Source: Desulfovibrio oxyclinae DSM 11498
GTDB lineage: Bacteria > Desulfobacterota > Desulfovibrionia > Desulfovibrionales > Desulfovibrionaceae
Reading direction: 5' to 3'
Length of the DNA stretch: 28,823 nt
NCBI RefSeq assembly: GCF_000375485.1
Contig: NZ_AQXE01000012.1
Coordinates: 1 to 28,823, forward strand
The notes beneath the pieces were generated by a model, which saw only the letters and a list, made by a program, of their open reading frames with translations, did not search any database and had not been told where the DNA came from. Shown here one piece after another: positions 22,524-28,823 of this stretch. Within the stretch, counting starts at the first letter, position 1; every line of letters starts with the position of its first letter. Made by a program: the position numbers and the translations under genes.

Positions 22524-24924
22524 TCACTGTATCCTGATTGGCGCCCTGCGCCTTGTTGAAACGTATGGTGAACACCGCGCCGCCATCGTTGGCGACCTCG
22601 ATGCTTCCGCCCATGTCCTGCAACAGCCCGTAGACCACGGCCAAGCCGAGGCCGGTCCCCTTGCCCACTTCCTTGGTGGTGAAGAAGGGTTCGAACACGC
22701 TGTCCAGAATCTCGGTCGGGATGCCGGGGCCCGAATCATGGACCTGAACAGATGGCCGCCCCTGCTCGTCCCGGAAAACCCGGAACCGGATGCTGCCATC
22801 CTGAACCACGGCATGCATGGCATTGTTGAAGAGGTTTGCCAGTATCTGTCCGAGGGCCTGCCCGTCAACCGAGGCACCCGAAAAATCCGGATCCACCTCC
22901 ACGGACACGTCGATGTTGCGATCCTTGGCCTGCACGCTCAACACGTTCACGGTGTCCTCCACCGAGCGGGCCAAATCCACTTCACCGCCCTCTTCACCCT
23001 TGGCCGGACGGGCGAAGTCCAGCAGGTCACGCAACACGTTCTGGGCCTGAGTGGCGTGCTTGAGGATAACGTCGGCATCGCGGCGATTCTCATCGCCATG
23101 CGGTCCGTTCTTCAAGAGTTCGCCGTAGCATTTGATCACACCGAGCGGGTTGTTCATCTCGTGTGCCAGCCCGGCCGCAAAACGTCCGACGGTGGCGAGC
23201 TTCTCGCTCTGACGAACGCGGGCCATCATGCGCCGTTCCGCGGTGACTTCGCGCACATAGACAACCGTACGGGAGTCGTCGGCCACCGGATAGAATCCTA
23301 CCACGAACTGGCGGTTGTCCACGGAGACCTCTTCCGTGGATTTCAGTCTGCGCCGCAGCGCTTCGGACGGGCAGTCCTCACCCTTGCGGGCGTACAGCAC
23401 AGGCAGAAGCTCGGAAACGCCGGCTCCGCCGAGTTCTTCGGCCAGAGCTCTCGCTGCGGCGTTGGCCACCACCACGGAGCAGGACCCTTCCAGCAGAAGC
23501 AGCGGGTCGGCTATGCCCTCCACGATGGACTGAAGCATGTCCTTCTGACGCAACAGGTTGTCCAATGCGCCGAGGTTTTCCATGGCGATGCCGAGCTGGG
23601 TGCCCAGCGCGCGCATGATATCATGATCCTTGTCCTCAAAAATGATGTCGTGATCCCACCACAGGGTGAGCAACCCTTCCGAGGCGGTAGAGGTTGCACC
23701 AACCGGCACAAAGGCCAATCGGCTGCCGAGGAACGGCTCGCCCTCCACCAAAACATCCTTCCAGTTTTCCGGAAGTGAAGGATGCTCCTGCTCCTCGGGC
23801 CACGCATAACGGTTCTGCGAGGCCAGCATGCAGGTAAACTGCGCTCCCCGCGCATCGAACCGCCGGGCCAGCAGCGGCAGGCAGTAACGCCACATTTCCT
23901 TTCTGGACTGGCTTCGGTTCAGACCGTCAATGAGCTGCACAAAAAGCGTAACGTCGGCCTTGCGTTCAAACGCTTCCCTGCTGAGCTGTTCAGTGCGCAT
24001 GGCCACGGTTCGTTCAAGGTTGGCTGCGTTGTCGCGAAGCTGTTGCTGCACGGAAAGCAGGTGATCGCCCAGTTCCTCCATGCCATGGACCATTTCGTCG
24101 ATCTCGTCCGAATGCTCCATGCGCTCAAGCGCCTTCACTTCATCCTTGCCGCCGAAACGATCGCGGAAAACCTGCGTCAGCCGTTTCAGGTTCGCGGATA
24201 CCAACCTGTTGAAGAAGACCTGCACCACGGCGAAAAACATGATCATGCCCACGCCATAGATGCCGATATAACCGACGGTGGCGTCGCGAATCTGCGTGAC
24301 CGCGTCATCCACGGGAAATCCCACGAGGTCCACACCGTCGATGGCGCCTGCCTCGCGACCGAAACCGCGCTCCCTGCCGTACCGTTCCAGGAGCACCTGA
24401 GGCGCCTCTTCCGGTTCGCCGTGGCAGTGCAGACATTTCTTGTAAAAGGTGACGGGCCGGGCGGTTATGAAATATTCGTCCTCACCAATTCTGCGGTAGC
24501 CCTCCCACTCTTCCTGTTCCGGGCTCTGGCGAAACTTGTCGAGCAGTTCAAGTTCAAGCCCTCTTGCCTCGTAATCGGGATTGCGCGCATTCACGGAGAC
24601 GCGGCGGTACAGCACCTCCGAGTCCTCCAGCGCCACCCTGTCCATGACGCTTCTGGATATGAAGGAGGAACTCATGGCCTCAATGACGAATTCATCCTTG
24701 GGCAACACGCTGAACATCTTTGGACGCAGGTCCTCGCGAACATAGCGCTGAACGGAGTCCGCCTGCGCCAGGGCGAGCTTGGCCCGGTCGCGAACTTCGG
24801 AATCGAGCAGCGACTTGAGATGAAAATACATGCTGGCGGAAAAGAACACGCCCATTATGAAGACAATGGTCCCAAGGCCGAGCAGGAATTTCACCTGCAG
24901 TGTCTGGGGCCTGAATATGGTCAT
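22516..24924 (-). CDS. Sensor histidine kinase with periplasmic Tll0287-like CXXCH domain
   Basis: An 802-aa inner-membrane kinase. One membrane segment (about 11-33), a periplasmic domain of about 180 residues, a second segment (about 217-240), a HAMP-like linker, a GAF-like region (about 320-460), a PAS-like region (about 470-575), HisKA with phospho-acceptor His588 (HEMNNP) and an HATPase domain ([28 protein letters not shown]). The periplasmic domain carries [12 protein letters not shown] (164-175), the pattern of the DUF3365/Tll0287-like family that binds heme c. It should sense a redox state or a small ligand at the heme. Its partner regulator overlaps it by 8 bp. Ribosome binding site is weak (GAGGTG). 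Confidence 0.93.
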   Translation of the reverse strand: MTIFRPQTLQVKFLLGLGTIVFIMGVFFSASMYFHLKSLLDSEVRDRAKLALAQADSVQRYVREDLRPKMFSVLPKDEFVIEAMSSSFISRSVMDRVALEDSEVLYRRVSVNARNPDYEARGLELELLDKFRQSPEQEEWEGYRRIGEDEYFITARPVTFYKKCLHCHGEPEEAPQVLLERYGRERGFGREAGAIDGVDLVGFPVDDAVTQIRDATVGYIGIYGVGMIMFFAVVQVFFNRLVSANLKRLTQVFRDRFGGKDEVKALERMEHSDEIDEMVHGMEELGDHLLSVQQQLRDNAANLERTVAMRTEQLSREAFERKADVTLFVQLIDGLNRSQSRKEMWRYCLPLLARRFDARGAQFTCMLASQNRYAWPEEQEHPSLPENWKDVLVEGEPFLGSRLAFVPVGATSTASEGLLTLWWDHDIIFEDKDHDIMRALGTQLGIAMENLGALDNLLRQKDMLQSIVEGIADPLLLLEGSCSVVVANAAARALAEELGGAGVSELLPVLYARKGEDCPSEALRRRLKSTEEVSVDNRQFVVGFYPVADDSRTVVYVREVTAERRMMARVRQSEKLATVGRFAAGLAHEMNNPLGVIKCYGELLKNGPHGDENRRDADVILKHATQAQNVLRDLLDFARPAKGEEGGEVDLARSVEDTVNVLSVQAKDRNIDVSVEVDPDFSGASVDGQALGQILANLFNNAMHAVVQDGSIRFRVFRDEQGRPSVQVHDSGPGIPTEILDSVFEPFFTTKEVGKGTGLGLAVVYGLLQDMGGSIEVANDGGAVFTIRFNKAQGANQDTVNG

Positions 24925-24960
24925 CTGCTATACACCTCTGAGTGGAAGAATAAGGGTTTC

Positions 24961-24989
24961 ATACTAATGCCGGGATTGATTTGTGGCAA
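24961..24989 (-). promoter_or_regulatory. Promoter of the kinase-regulator operon
   Basis: Minus-strand TTGCCA (24984-24989), a 17-nt spacer and TAGTAT (24961-24966), 37 bp before the kinase start codon. This housekeeping-type promoter is divergent from the sigma-54 promoter of the transporter operon, and the two share the intervening 125 bp. Confidence 0.6.
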
Positions 24990-25033
24990 GAGCGGTAAAA
25001 ATTCGGGCAACTTCGCATAGAGGGGGCAACACC

Positions 25034-25054
25034 TGCAAACCAAAGTATGCAAAC
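25034..25054 (+). promoter_or_regulatory. Direct repeat, possible activator binding site
   Basis: TGCAAAC (25034-25040) and TGCAAAC (25048-25054) are spaced 14 bp apart. They lie about 87-107 bp upstream of the predicted start of the sigma-54 promoter, the normal distance for an NtrC-type enhancer. Such sites are more often inverted than direct repeats, which lowers confidence. Confidence 0.35.
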
Positions 25055-25113
25055 TCATCGCGGGACACTTTTTTCACAGTCAATAAAATCAGGAACTTGA
25101 AAGCATGTGAAAG

Positions 25114-25129
25114 TTGGCACGCAGCTTGC
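25114..25129 (+). promoter_or_regulatory. Sigma-54 (-24/-12) promoter of the YeiH operon
   Basis: TTGGCACG-CAGC-TTGC matches the sigma-54 consensus in every fixed position. GG (25116-25117) and GC (25128-25129) are 10 nt apart as required. The predicted start near 25141 leaves a leader of about 41 nt before the YeiH start codon. It needs an AAA+ activator, and one is encoded by the divergent unit. Confidence 0.85.
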
Positions 25130-25181
25130 CTAAGGGAGGGCAACCTTGTTTCAAACCCTAAACCCTCAGGGGAGGAGATTT

Positions 25182-26813
25182 ATGGCAAGCTCTGATGTCG
25201 GACGTCCAAGCAACGTCCCCGTATGGATCCTCAGCGGCATTCTGCTGCTGTACGGATTCCTTGTTGCAACCGGGGCTCTCACCCCGATGTTCAAGGCCCT
25301 CAACGTTCACAAATCCGTGGACCTCATGGAAGTGCTCGGCTTCACTTTCGGCGGTCTCGGACTTGTAACCGCCATGCTGCGCGCCGGCCGCATGAACAAG
25401 CCCCAGACGAACATGGACATCTTCGTCCTGGAAACGATCCCGGGCATCATGTTCATCGTCGCACTCGCCATGGGCATCCGCTGGTTCGCCGAGCCGATGG
25501 TTACGATGATGTCCAGCGCCCTGGTGCCGGTTCTCGGTTTCAAGATCCACAAGGTCCTGAACCTGAACTACGTCGTCCTGGGTATTCTGGTCGGTATCAT
25601 CATCACCAACAGCTGGGGAATCCCCAAATTTGCCGCCGCTGGCGTCAAGACTGCACGCTTCGTCCTGAAGATGGGCGTCATCCTGCTGGGTGCACGCTAC
25701 TCCTTCGCGGAACTCGCCAAGCTCGGCATGGTCTCCGTCTGGATGATCGGCTTCTTCGTTCTGGGAACCGTGTTCTTCGTGCTGTTCCTCGGTAAGGTCT
25801 TCAAGCAGCCCAAGTCCATGACCGGTGTCCTGTCCGCGGGCATGGGCGTCTGCGGTGTGTCCGCGACCGTTGCCTGCGCTCCGGTCGTCAAAGCCCGCTG
25901 CTCCGAAATGGCCTACACCATCGGTACCATCCTCGGCTTTGGTATCCTCTGCATGTTCGCCTTCCCGACCATCGGTAAGCTCGTCGGCATGAACCCGACG
26001 CAGTTCGGCGCATGGGCCGGTACCGGCATCCTGAACTCCGCTCAGGTCGCCGCTGCTTGTCTCGCGTTTAACGCCGTGGACATCAAGACCCTCAAGGTCG
26101 GCGAAATCTTTAACATTACCCGCGTACTGTTCCTGCCCATCATCGTTCTGGTGCTGGCAAGCTGGTTCGGTAAGGCCGCAGGCCAGAAGCTGTCCTTCAA
26201 GGAAGTTGTCATCGACAAGTTCCCCATCTTCATCATCGGCTTCCTCCTGCTGTTCTTCATGTCCTCCATCGGCATGTTCTCGCCCCCGGGCCACTACAAG
26301 GGTAAGTACCTCGACTTCAGCTACAACCAGCGCACCGAAGTTACCCCTGAAGAGCTCACCGTGCTCCAGAACGCCAAGCTCGAAGGTCTGCTGCCCGAAG
26401 AAGAAGCTGCATACAACGACCTCGTGAAGCAGCATCAGATCGCCGGTAACTTCGAAAACCGCGACAACAAGGAACAGTTCGACGCCACTGCCCGCAAGCG
26501 CATGGGCGGCATCGAATCCATCCTGGCACGCGCCAAGGGCAAGGAACTCACCATCAGCGCCGACGTTAAGTCCGCACTGAAGCACGCCGTCAAGCAGGTC
26601 CACAAGAAGTCCAAGACCGTCGTCACCCTGACCGACGCCATGGTCTGGTTCTTCGCATACGGCCTCATCGGTCTCGGCATGCAGATCACCCGCAAGTCTC
26701 TCGCCCAGGCGGGCGGCTGGCCGCTGGTGATGGGCGCCATTTCCGGCGTGACAAAGGCGACCCTGTCCTTCATTGTCGTCATGTACTTCGTCAAGGACGT
26801 CGTCCTTAAGTAA
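25182..26813 (+). CDS. YeiH-type putative anion exporter, enlarged
   Basis: A 543-aa polytopic membrane protein of the YeiH/UPF0324 ('putative sulfate exporter') family. The hallmark SAGMGVCGVSATVACAPVV lies at about 218-237, with NYVVLGILVGIIITN and GTGILNSAQVAA as further family segments. E. coli YeiH has about 349 residues. The extra length here is an N-terminal part of about 125 residues with added membrane helices, and a charged soluble insert at about 368-475 just before the last helices. The start at 25182 has GGAGGAG upstream; an earlier in-frame ATG at 25146 lacks a binding site. Codon choice is strongly biased, suggesting high expression. The substrate is unproven for the family; a sulfur oxyanion is plausible here. 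Confidence 0.85.
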   Translation: MASSDVGRPSNVPVWILSGILLLYGFLVATGALTPMFKALNVHKSVDLMEVLGFTFGGLGLVTAMLRAGRMNKPQTNMDIFVLETIPGIMFIVALAMGIRWFAEPMVTMMSSALVPVLGFKIHKVLNLNYVVLGILVGIIITNSWGIPKFAAAGVKTARFVLKMGVILLGARYSFAELAKLGMVSVWMIGFFVLGTVFFVLFLGKVFKQPKSMTGVLSAGMGVCGVSATVACAPVVKARCSEMAYTIGTILGFGILCMFAFPTIGKLVGMNPTQFGAWAGTGILNSAQVAAACLAFNAVDIKTLKVGEIFNITRVLFLPIIVLVLASWFGKAAGQKLSFKEVVIDKFPIFIIGFLLLFFMSSIGMFSPPGHYKGKYLDFSYNQRTEVTPEELTVLQNAKLEGLLPEEEAAYNDLVKQHQIAGNFENRDNKEQFDATARKRMGGIESILARAKGKELTISADVKSALKHAVKQVHKKSKTVVTLTDAMVWFFAYGLIGLGMQITRKSLAQAGGWPLVMGAISGVTKATLSFIVVMYFVKDVVLK

Positions 26814-26827
26814 GTGGAGGAGTAATA

Positions 26828-27007
26828 ATGGAAGAAAACGTGAAGCTTGAAAAAGAGAACTGCCCGGTCTCCGATCAGGACCAGCAGGACAACGAAGAAC
26901 GCGCGCTCTCCGTCTTCGCCTCCGAAAAGAACGAAGACCTGACCGCCCTCGTCCTGGTTCTCATTGTGACCTTCGTCGTGCTGCTTTTCACCAAGTGGCT
27001 CGTCTAA
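26828..27007 (+). CDS. Small single-pass membrane protein (59 aa)
   Basis: Starts MEENVKLEKENCPVSDQ and ends LLFTKWLV. It has an acidic N-terminal part of about 38 residues and one membrane helix (about 39-55). It has a strong ribosome binding site (GGAGGAG) and lies 14 bp after the YeiH gene. No known family is recognised. Position, spacing and shape suggest a small regulatory or assembly subunit of the transporter, comparable in layout to other tiny transporter partners. That role is inference only. Its short length makes it easy for gene finders to miss. Confidence 0.82.
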   Translation: MEENVKLEKENCPVSDQDQQDNEERALSVFASEKNEDLTALVLVLIVTFVVLLFTKWLV

Positions 27008-27019
27008 AGTAACCCAACC

Positions 27020-27047
27020 CCGGGGGGAGTTTCCGAACTCCCCCCGG
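27020..27047 (+). other. Intercistronic hairpin
   Basis: A perfect 12-bp stem (CCGGGGGGAGTT / AACTCCCCCCGG) with loop TCCG between the 59-aa gene and the universal stress gene. No T-run follows, so it is unlikely to end all transcription. It may protect the 3' end of the upstream message or set a lower level for the downstream genes. Confidence 0.75.
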
Positions 27048-27064
27048 ATACAAACGAGACAAGC

Positions 27065-27511
27065 ATGTTCAAGAAAATTCTTCTCGCCACACACGGAACA
27101 CCCGGAGCCCGCAAGGCCGAAGCACTCGCTGCGGACTGGGCCAAACGGACCGGAGCCGAGCTGCTGGTACTCAGCGTCGCAAACGAAGCATGGAAAGACA
27201 TGACCTGCGACGACTGGCTCAACACTTCCACCACCCGCAACACCTTCGGCGGTTATGTGGAAGGACAGATCAGCGCGGAAGTGGACCGTCTTCACACACG
27301 CATTCGCGAGGACATGCAGGATATTTCCCCCAAGTTCGCCTGCGTGGTAGGCAAGCCTTTCGAGGCCATCGCCGAAGTAGCAGCCGAAACCGAAGCCGAT
27401 GTCCTCATCATCGGCGCAAGACAGAAGAAGCAGGCTCCGGGCTTCAAGGACCGGGTCACCGCCAAGGACCTCCACCCGCTGCTGCCCTGCCCGCTCGTCG
27501 TCGCACCGTAA
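27065..27511 (+). CDS. Universal stress protein (UspA family)
   Basis: A 148-aa cytosolic Usp-fold protein. It opens MFKKILLATHGTPGARKAEALAADWAK, has VGKPFEAIAEVAAETEADVLIIGAR in the middle and ends PCPLVVAP, all typical. The usual ATP motif G-2x-G-9x-G(S/T) is degraded: after GAR comes QKKQAPGFKDRVTAKD. It may therefore be a non-ATP-binding member. Usp proteins next to membrane transporters often act as regulatory partners. Ribosome binding site is weak. It lies 57 bp after the 59-aa gene, across the hairpin. Confidence 0.88.
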   Translation: MFKKILLATHGTPGARKAEALAADWAKRTGAELLVLSVANEAWKDMTCDDWLNTSTTRNTFGGYVEGQISAEVDRLHTRIREDMQDISPKFACVVGKPFEAIAEVAAETEADVLIIGARQKKQAPGFKDRVTAKDLHPLLPCPLVVAP

Positions 27512-27551
27512 ATACTTGGCTCAAAAGCCGCGCAGAGATACAGTAAAGAAT

Positions 27552-28130
27552 ATGGATACCCCAACCGAAAATATCTGGATGCCCCTGAACCTGCCGTGGA
27601 AGCAGGACTTCTGGGACGAACTCAACCCCATTAAGACCATGCGGCTCAACCCGCACTGGCACATCACGGAGAGCGAGACAGTCCGAGGAACCGGGGACGG
27701 CGCGGCTTACGACATCGATGACATTCTTTCGGACCGCCAGTATACGATCCACGTCATGACTGAATCCGGCCCGGACCACTGGGTTGCCCGTTTCGGCGAG
27801 ACAGGTCTCGTCATCCGCGCCCGCTCGGAAGAAAGCGGCGGTAACACCGCCCTGAGCTTCGAAATAGATCCGGGCGACGAAGAACCGGTCATCAGCCGCG
27901 AACAGGTCGCGAACCTCATCGAGCACTGGCTGCCCAGCATCCGTGAATACTACCGTCTTTTCACCGCCGACACGTGGCGCAACCGCTTTTTCCGCTTCCT
28001 CATGAACAAGGTCATGCTCAGCATGAACCCAACGCAGCGCCGCATCTGCGCCTTCATGTTCAAGCTGACCATTCTGGAAGCACTGCTGATCATCGTGCTC
28101 GGCGTCGGTTTCTATTTTTATGCCAACTAA
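27552..28130 (+). CDS. Unknown protein with C-terminal membrane anchor (192 aa)
   Basis: Starts MDTPTENIWMPLNLPWKQDFWDELNP. About 165 residues are soluble and acidic, rich in Trp, followed by one hydrophobic segment at about 168-190 (FKLTILEALLIIVLGVGFYFYAN). No signal peptide, so the soluble part should face the cytoplasm. No family recognised. The start at 27552 gives a normal spacing of 40 bp after the stress protein; the ribosome binding site is weak (AAAGAA). It is 12 bp upstream of the next gene, so it belongs to the sigma-54 operon. Confidence 0.8.
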   Translation: MDTPTENIWMPLNLPWKQDFWDELNPIKTMRLNPHWHITESETVRGTGDGAAYDIDDILSDRQYTIHVMTESGPDHWVARFGETGLVIRARSEESGGNTALSFEIDPGDEEPVISREQVANLIEHWLPSIREYYRLFTADTWRNRFFRFLMNKVMLSMNPTQRRICAFMFKLTILEALLIIVLGVGFYFYAN

Positions 28131-28142
28131 AGGAGGCACCCA

Positions 28143-28448
28143 GTGAAGGATAACCGTTCCATGCTTTTCTGGCATTTCTTCGTCGGCCTCGGCGCCATCA
28201 GCTACCTGTCCATGGGCTTCATGCTGCTGTATCAATACGCGGCTGTGACCATGGACCTTCCCGGTCGCTTCCTGACTGTCCTGCATGACGCCAGCGGAGA
28301 CTGGTGGCTCGACATCCAGTGGTCGCACCCGGTCATGATCGTCTGGGCGGCCTGCGCCTTTGCCGCCGCCTGCGGATACGCCTTCTGGAAGCGAAACGAC
28401 AAGCGCTCCTATCGCGAGCCCGAAGTCGAAAGCCAGCCCGGATTCTAG
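28143..28448 (+). CDS. Small two-helix membrane protein of unknown function (101 aa)
   Basis: GTG start with a very strong ribosome binding site (AAAGGAGG) 7 nt upstream; begins KDNRSMLFWHFFVGLGAI after the initiator. Two membrane segments at about 8-34 and 61-82 are joined by a loop containing DWWLDIQWSHP. The C-terminus is charged and probably cytoplasmic. No family recognised. Last gene of the operon, 12 bp after the preceding one. Confidence 0.83.
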   Translation: MKDNRSMLFWHFFVGLGAISYLSMGFMLLYQYAAVTMDLPGRFLTVLHDASGDWWLDIQWSHPVMIVWAACAFAAACGYAFWKRNDKRSYREPEVESQPGF

Positions 28449-28459
28449 CTAGAGGACTC

Positions 28460-28556
28460 AGTCCCTTCCGACGACGCACTACGTCAACCTTACGGAATGC
28501 CGGCCCCCCATCCCCTGTATTCCGGTTGTGTCGATCCGAAACGGTAGGGACTTTTT
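28460..28556 (+). ncRNA. Structured RNA element with terminator-like end
   Basis: AGTCCCTTCCG (28460-28470) pairs with CGGTAGGGACT (28542-28552) with one mismatch, and the second arm runs into T5 (28552-28556). Inside are CGGAAT (28493-28498) with ATTCCG (28519-28524), flanked by CAAC/GTTG, and GACG/CGTC (28473-28485). This multi-stem fold lies directly after the operon's last gene. It could be a 3'-UTR-derived RNA, a complex terminator or a regulatory element. No known RNA family is recognised. Confidence 0.4.
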
Positions 28557-28583
28557 CCATACCCTGTTGAAGCCCCCTCTCAG

Positions 28584-28627
28584 CCGGTGCGCGGAACGCC
28601 CCATTCCGCGCACCGGCGCCCCTTTTT
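28584..28627 (+). terminator. Terminator of the YeiH operon
   Basis: A perfect 13-bp stem (CCGGTGCGCGGAA / TTCCGCGCACCGG) with a 7-nt loop, followed after CGCCCC by TTTTT (28623-28627). No gene lies between here and the end of the window. Confidence 0.8.
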
Positions 28628-28725
28628 CCGCTTTGCGACCCTTCTTGCCGGCCCCGTGACCTACACCCACCCTCAATCTCGGGCGAGTTCGATGATCCAC
28701 CAAAGAGAGACGGCCTAGTTCCGCA

Positions 28726-28823
28726 CCTCACAGCCTCACAGCCTCACAGCCTCACAGCCTCACAGCCTCACAGCCTCACAGCCTCACAGCCTCACAGCCT
28801 CACAGCCTCACAGCCTCACAGCC
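28726..28823. repeat. 8-bp tandem repeat (CCTCACAG)n, runs off window end
   Basis: At least 12 perfect head-to-tail copies of CCTCACAG with no mismatch over 98 bp, continuing past the edge. The region is non-coding in what is visible. Perfect identity indicates recent slippage expansion, so copy number probably varies between strains. Confidence 0.97.

Noticed and set aside
22462..23778. 438-aa open frame antisense to the histidine kinase
   Set aside because: Shadow frame opposite the conserved HATPase and HisKA domains. The same applies to 17226-18323 opposite the adenylate cyclase and 23782-25020 opposite the kinase N-terminus.
25151..25168. CCCTAAACCCT telomere-like stretch
   Set aside because: Only one and a half units just before the YeiH ribosome binding site; chance resemblance.
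25158..26603. 481-aa open frame antisense to the YeiH gene
   Set aside because: It is a shadow of strong codon bias in the sense gene. The predicted protein is low-complexity (Asp, Glu, His, Gly rich) and has no ribosome binding site.
28726..28823. CRISPR array
   Set aside because: The units are 8 bp, contiguous and have no spacers.

Overview
The window looks like a chromosomal piece of a mesophilic sulfate-reducing deltaproteobacterium of the Desulfovibrio / Pseudodesulfovibrio group. This is inferred from gene content and style, not from a database search: selenocysteine machinery (SelA), a YeiH-type 'sulfate exporter', a kinase with a CXXCH-bearing periplasmic sensor, an acyl-CoA dehydrogenase/ETF/ETF-QO cluster, a very long class I adenylate cyclase, and intergenic hairpin repeats of a kind familiar from these genomes. 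Base 1 lies inside a 16S rRNA gene and the last 98 bases are a perfect 8-bp tandem repeat. Both are classic assembly break points, so the window may be a complete contig.

Layout. 1-888: 5' part of a 16S rRNA gene (minus strand), with a boxA-like leader and two tandem promoters up to about 1250. 1561-2025: a stand-alone GyrI-like ligand-binding protein (plus). 2078-3460: M18 aminopeptidase (minus). 3717-6359: folC then selA (minus). 6472-6548: tRNA-Arg(UCU) with its own promoter and terminator (plus). 6736-6818: a sigma-54-type promoter followed about 55 nt later by a terminator with no gene between, a candidate small RNA. 6887-7594: coiled-coil lipoprotein (minus). 7821-14202: minus-strand electron-transfer cluster in the transcriptional order acyl-CoA dehydrogenase, ETF-QO-like flavoprotein, etfB, etfA, broken by about 560 bp of repeats. 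14424-18248: class I adenylate cyclase carrying a pentapeptide-repeat block (plus). 18373-19565: His-rich NicO/RcnA-like metal exporter and MarR regulator (plus). 19552-24924: diguanylate cyclase, sigma-54 response regulator and histidine kinase (minus). 25182-28448: five-gene plus-strand operon behind a near-consensus sigma-54 promoter: enlarged YeiH transporter, 59-aa membrane protein, universal stress protein and two unknown membrane proteins.

How the genes may work together. The clearest system is at the right end. A membrane kinase with a periplasmic c-type-heme motif (CLHCH) and a partner NtrC-type regulator sit divergent to an operon whose promoter has the exact -24/-12 spacing that such a regulator activates. 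The output genes are a transporter with extra domains, a tiny membrane partner and unknown membrane proteins. A diguanylate cyclase follows the regulator and may tie the signal to c-di-GMP. The central cluster looks like a route from an acyl-CoA to the menaquinone pool. Its ETF subunits depart from canonical cofactor motifs and its dehydrogenase has a cysteine-rich tail, so the electron path may be unusual.

Functions are inferred from motifs read by eye; no alignment, structure prediction or search was run.
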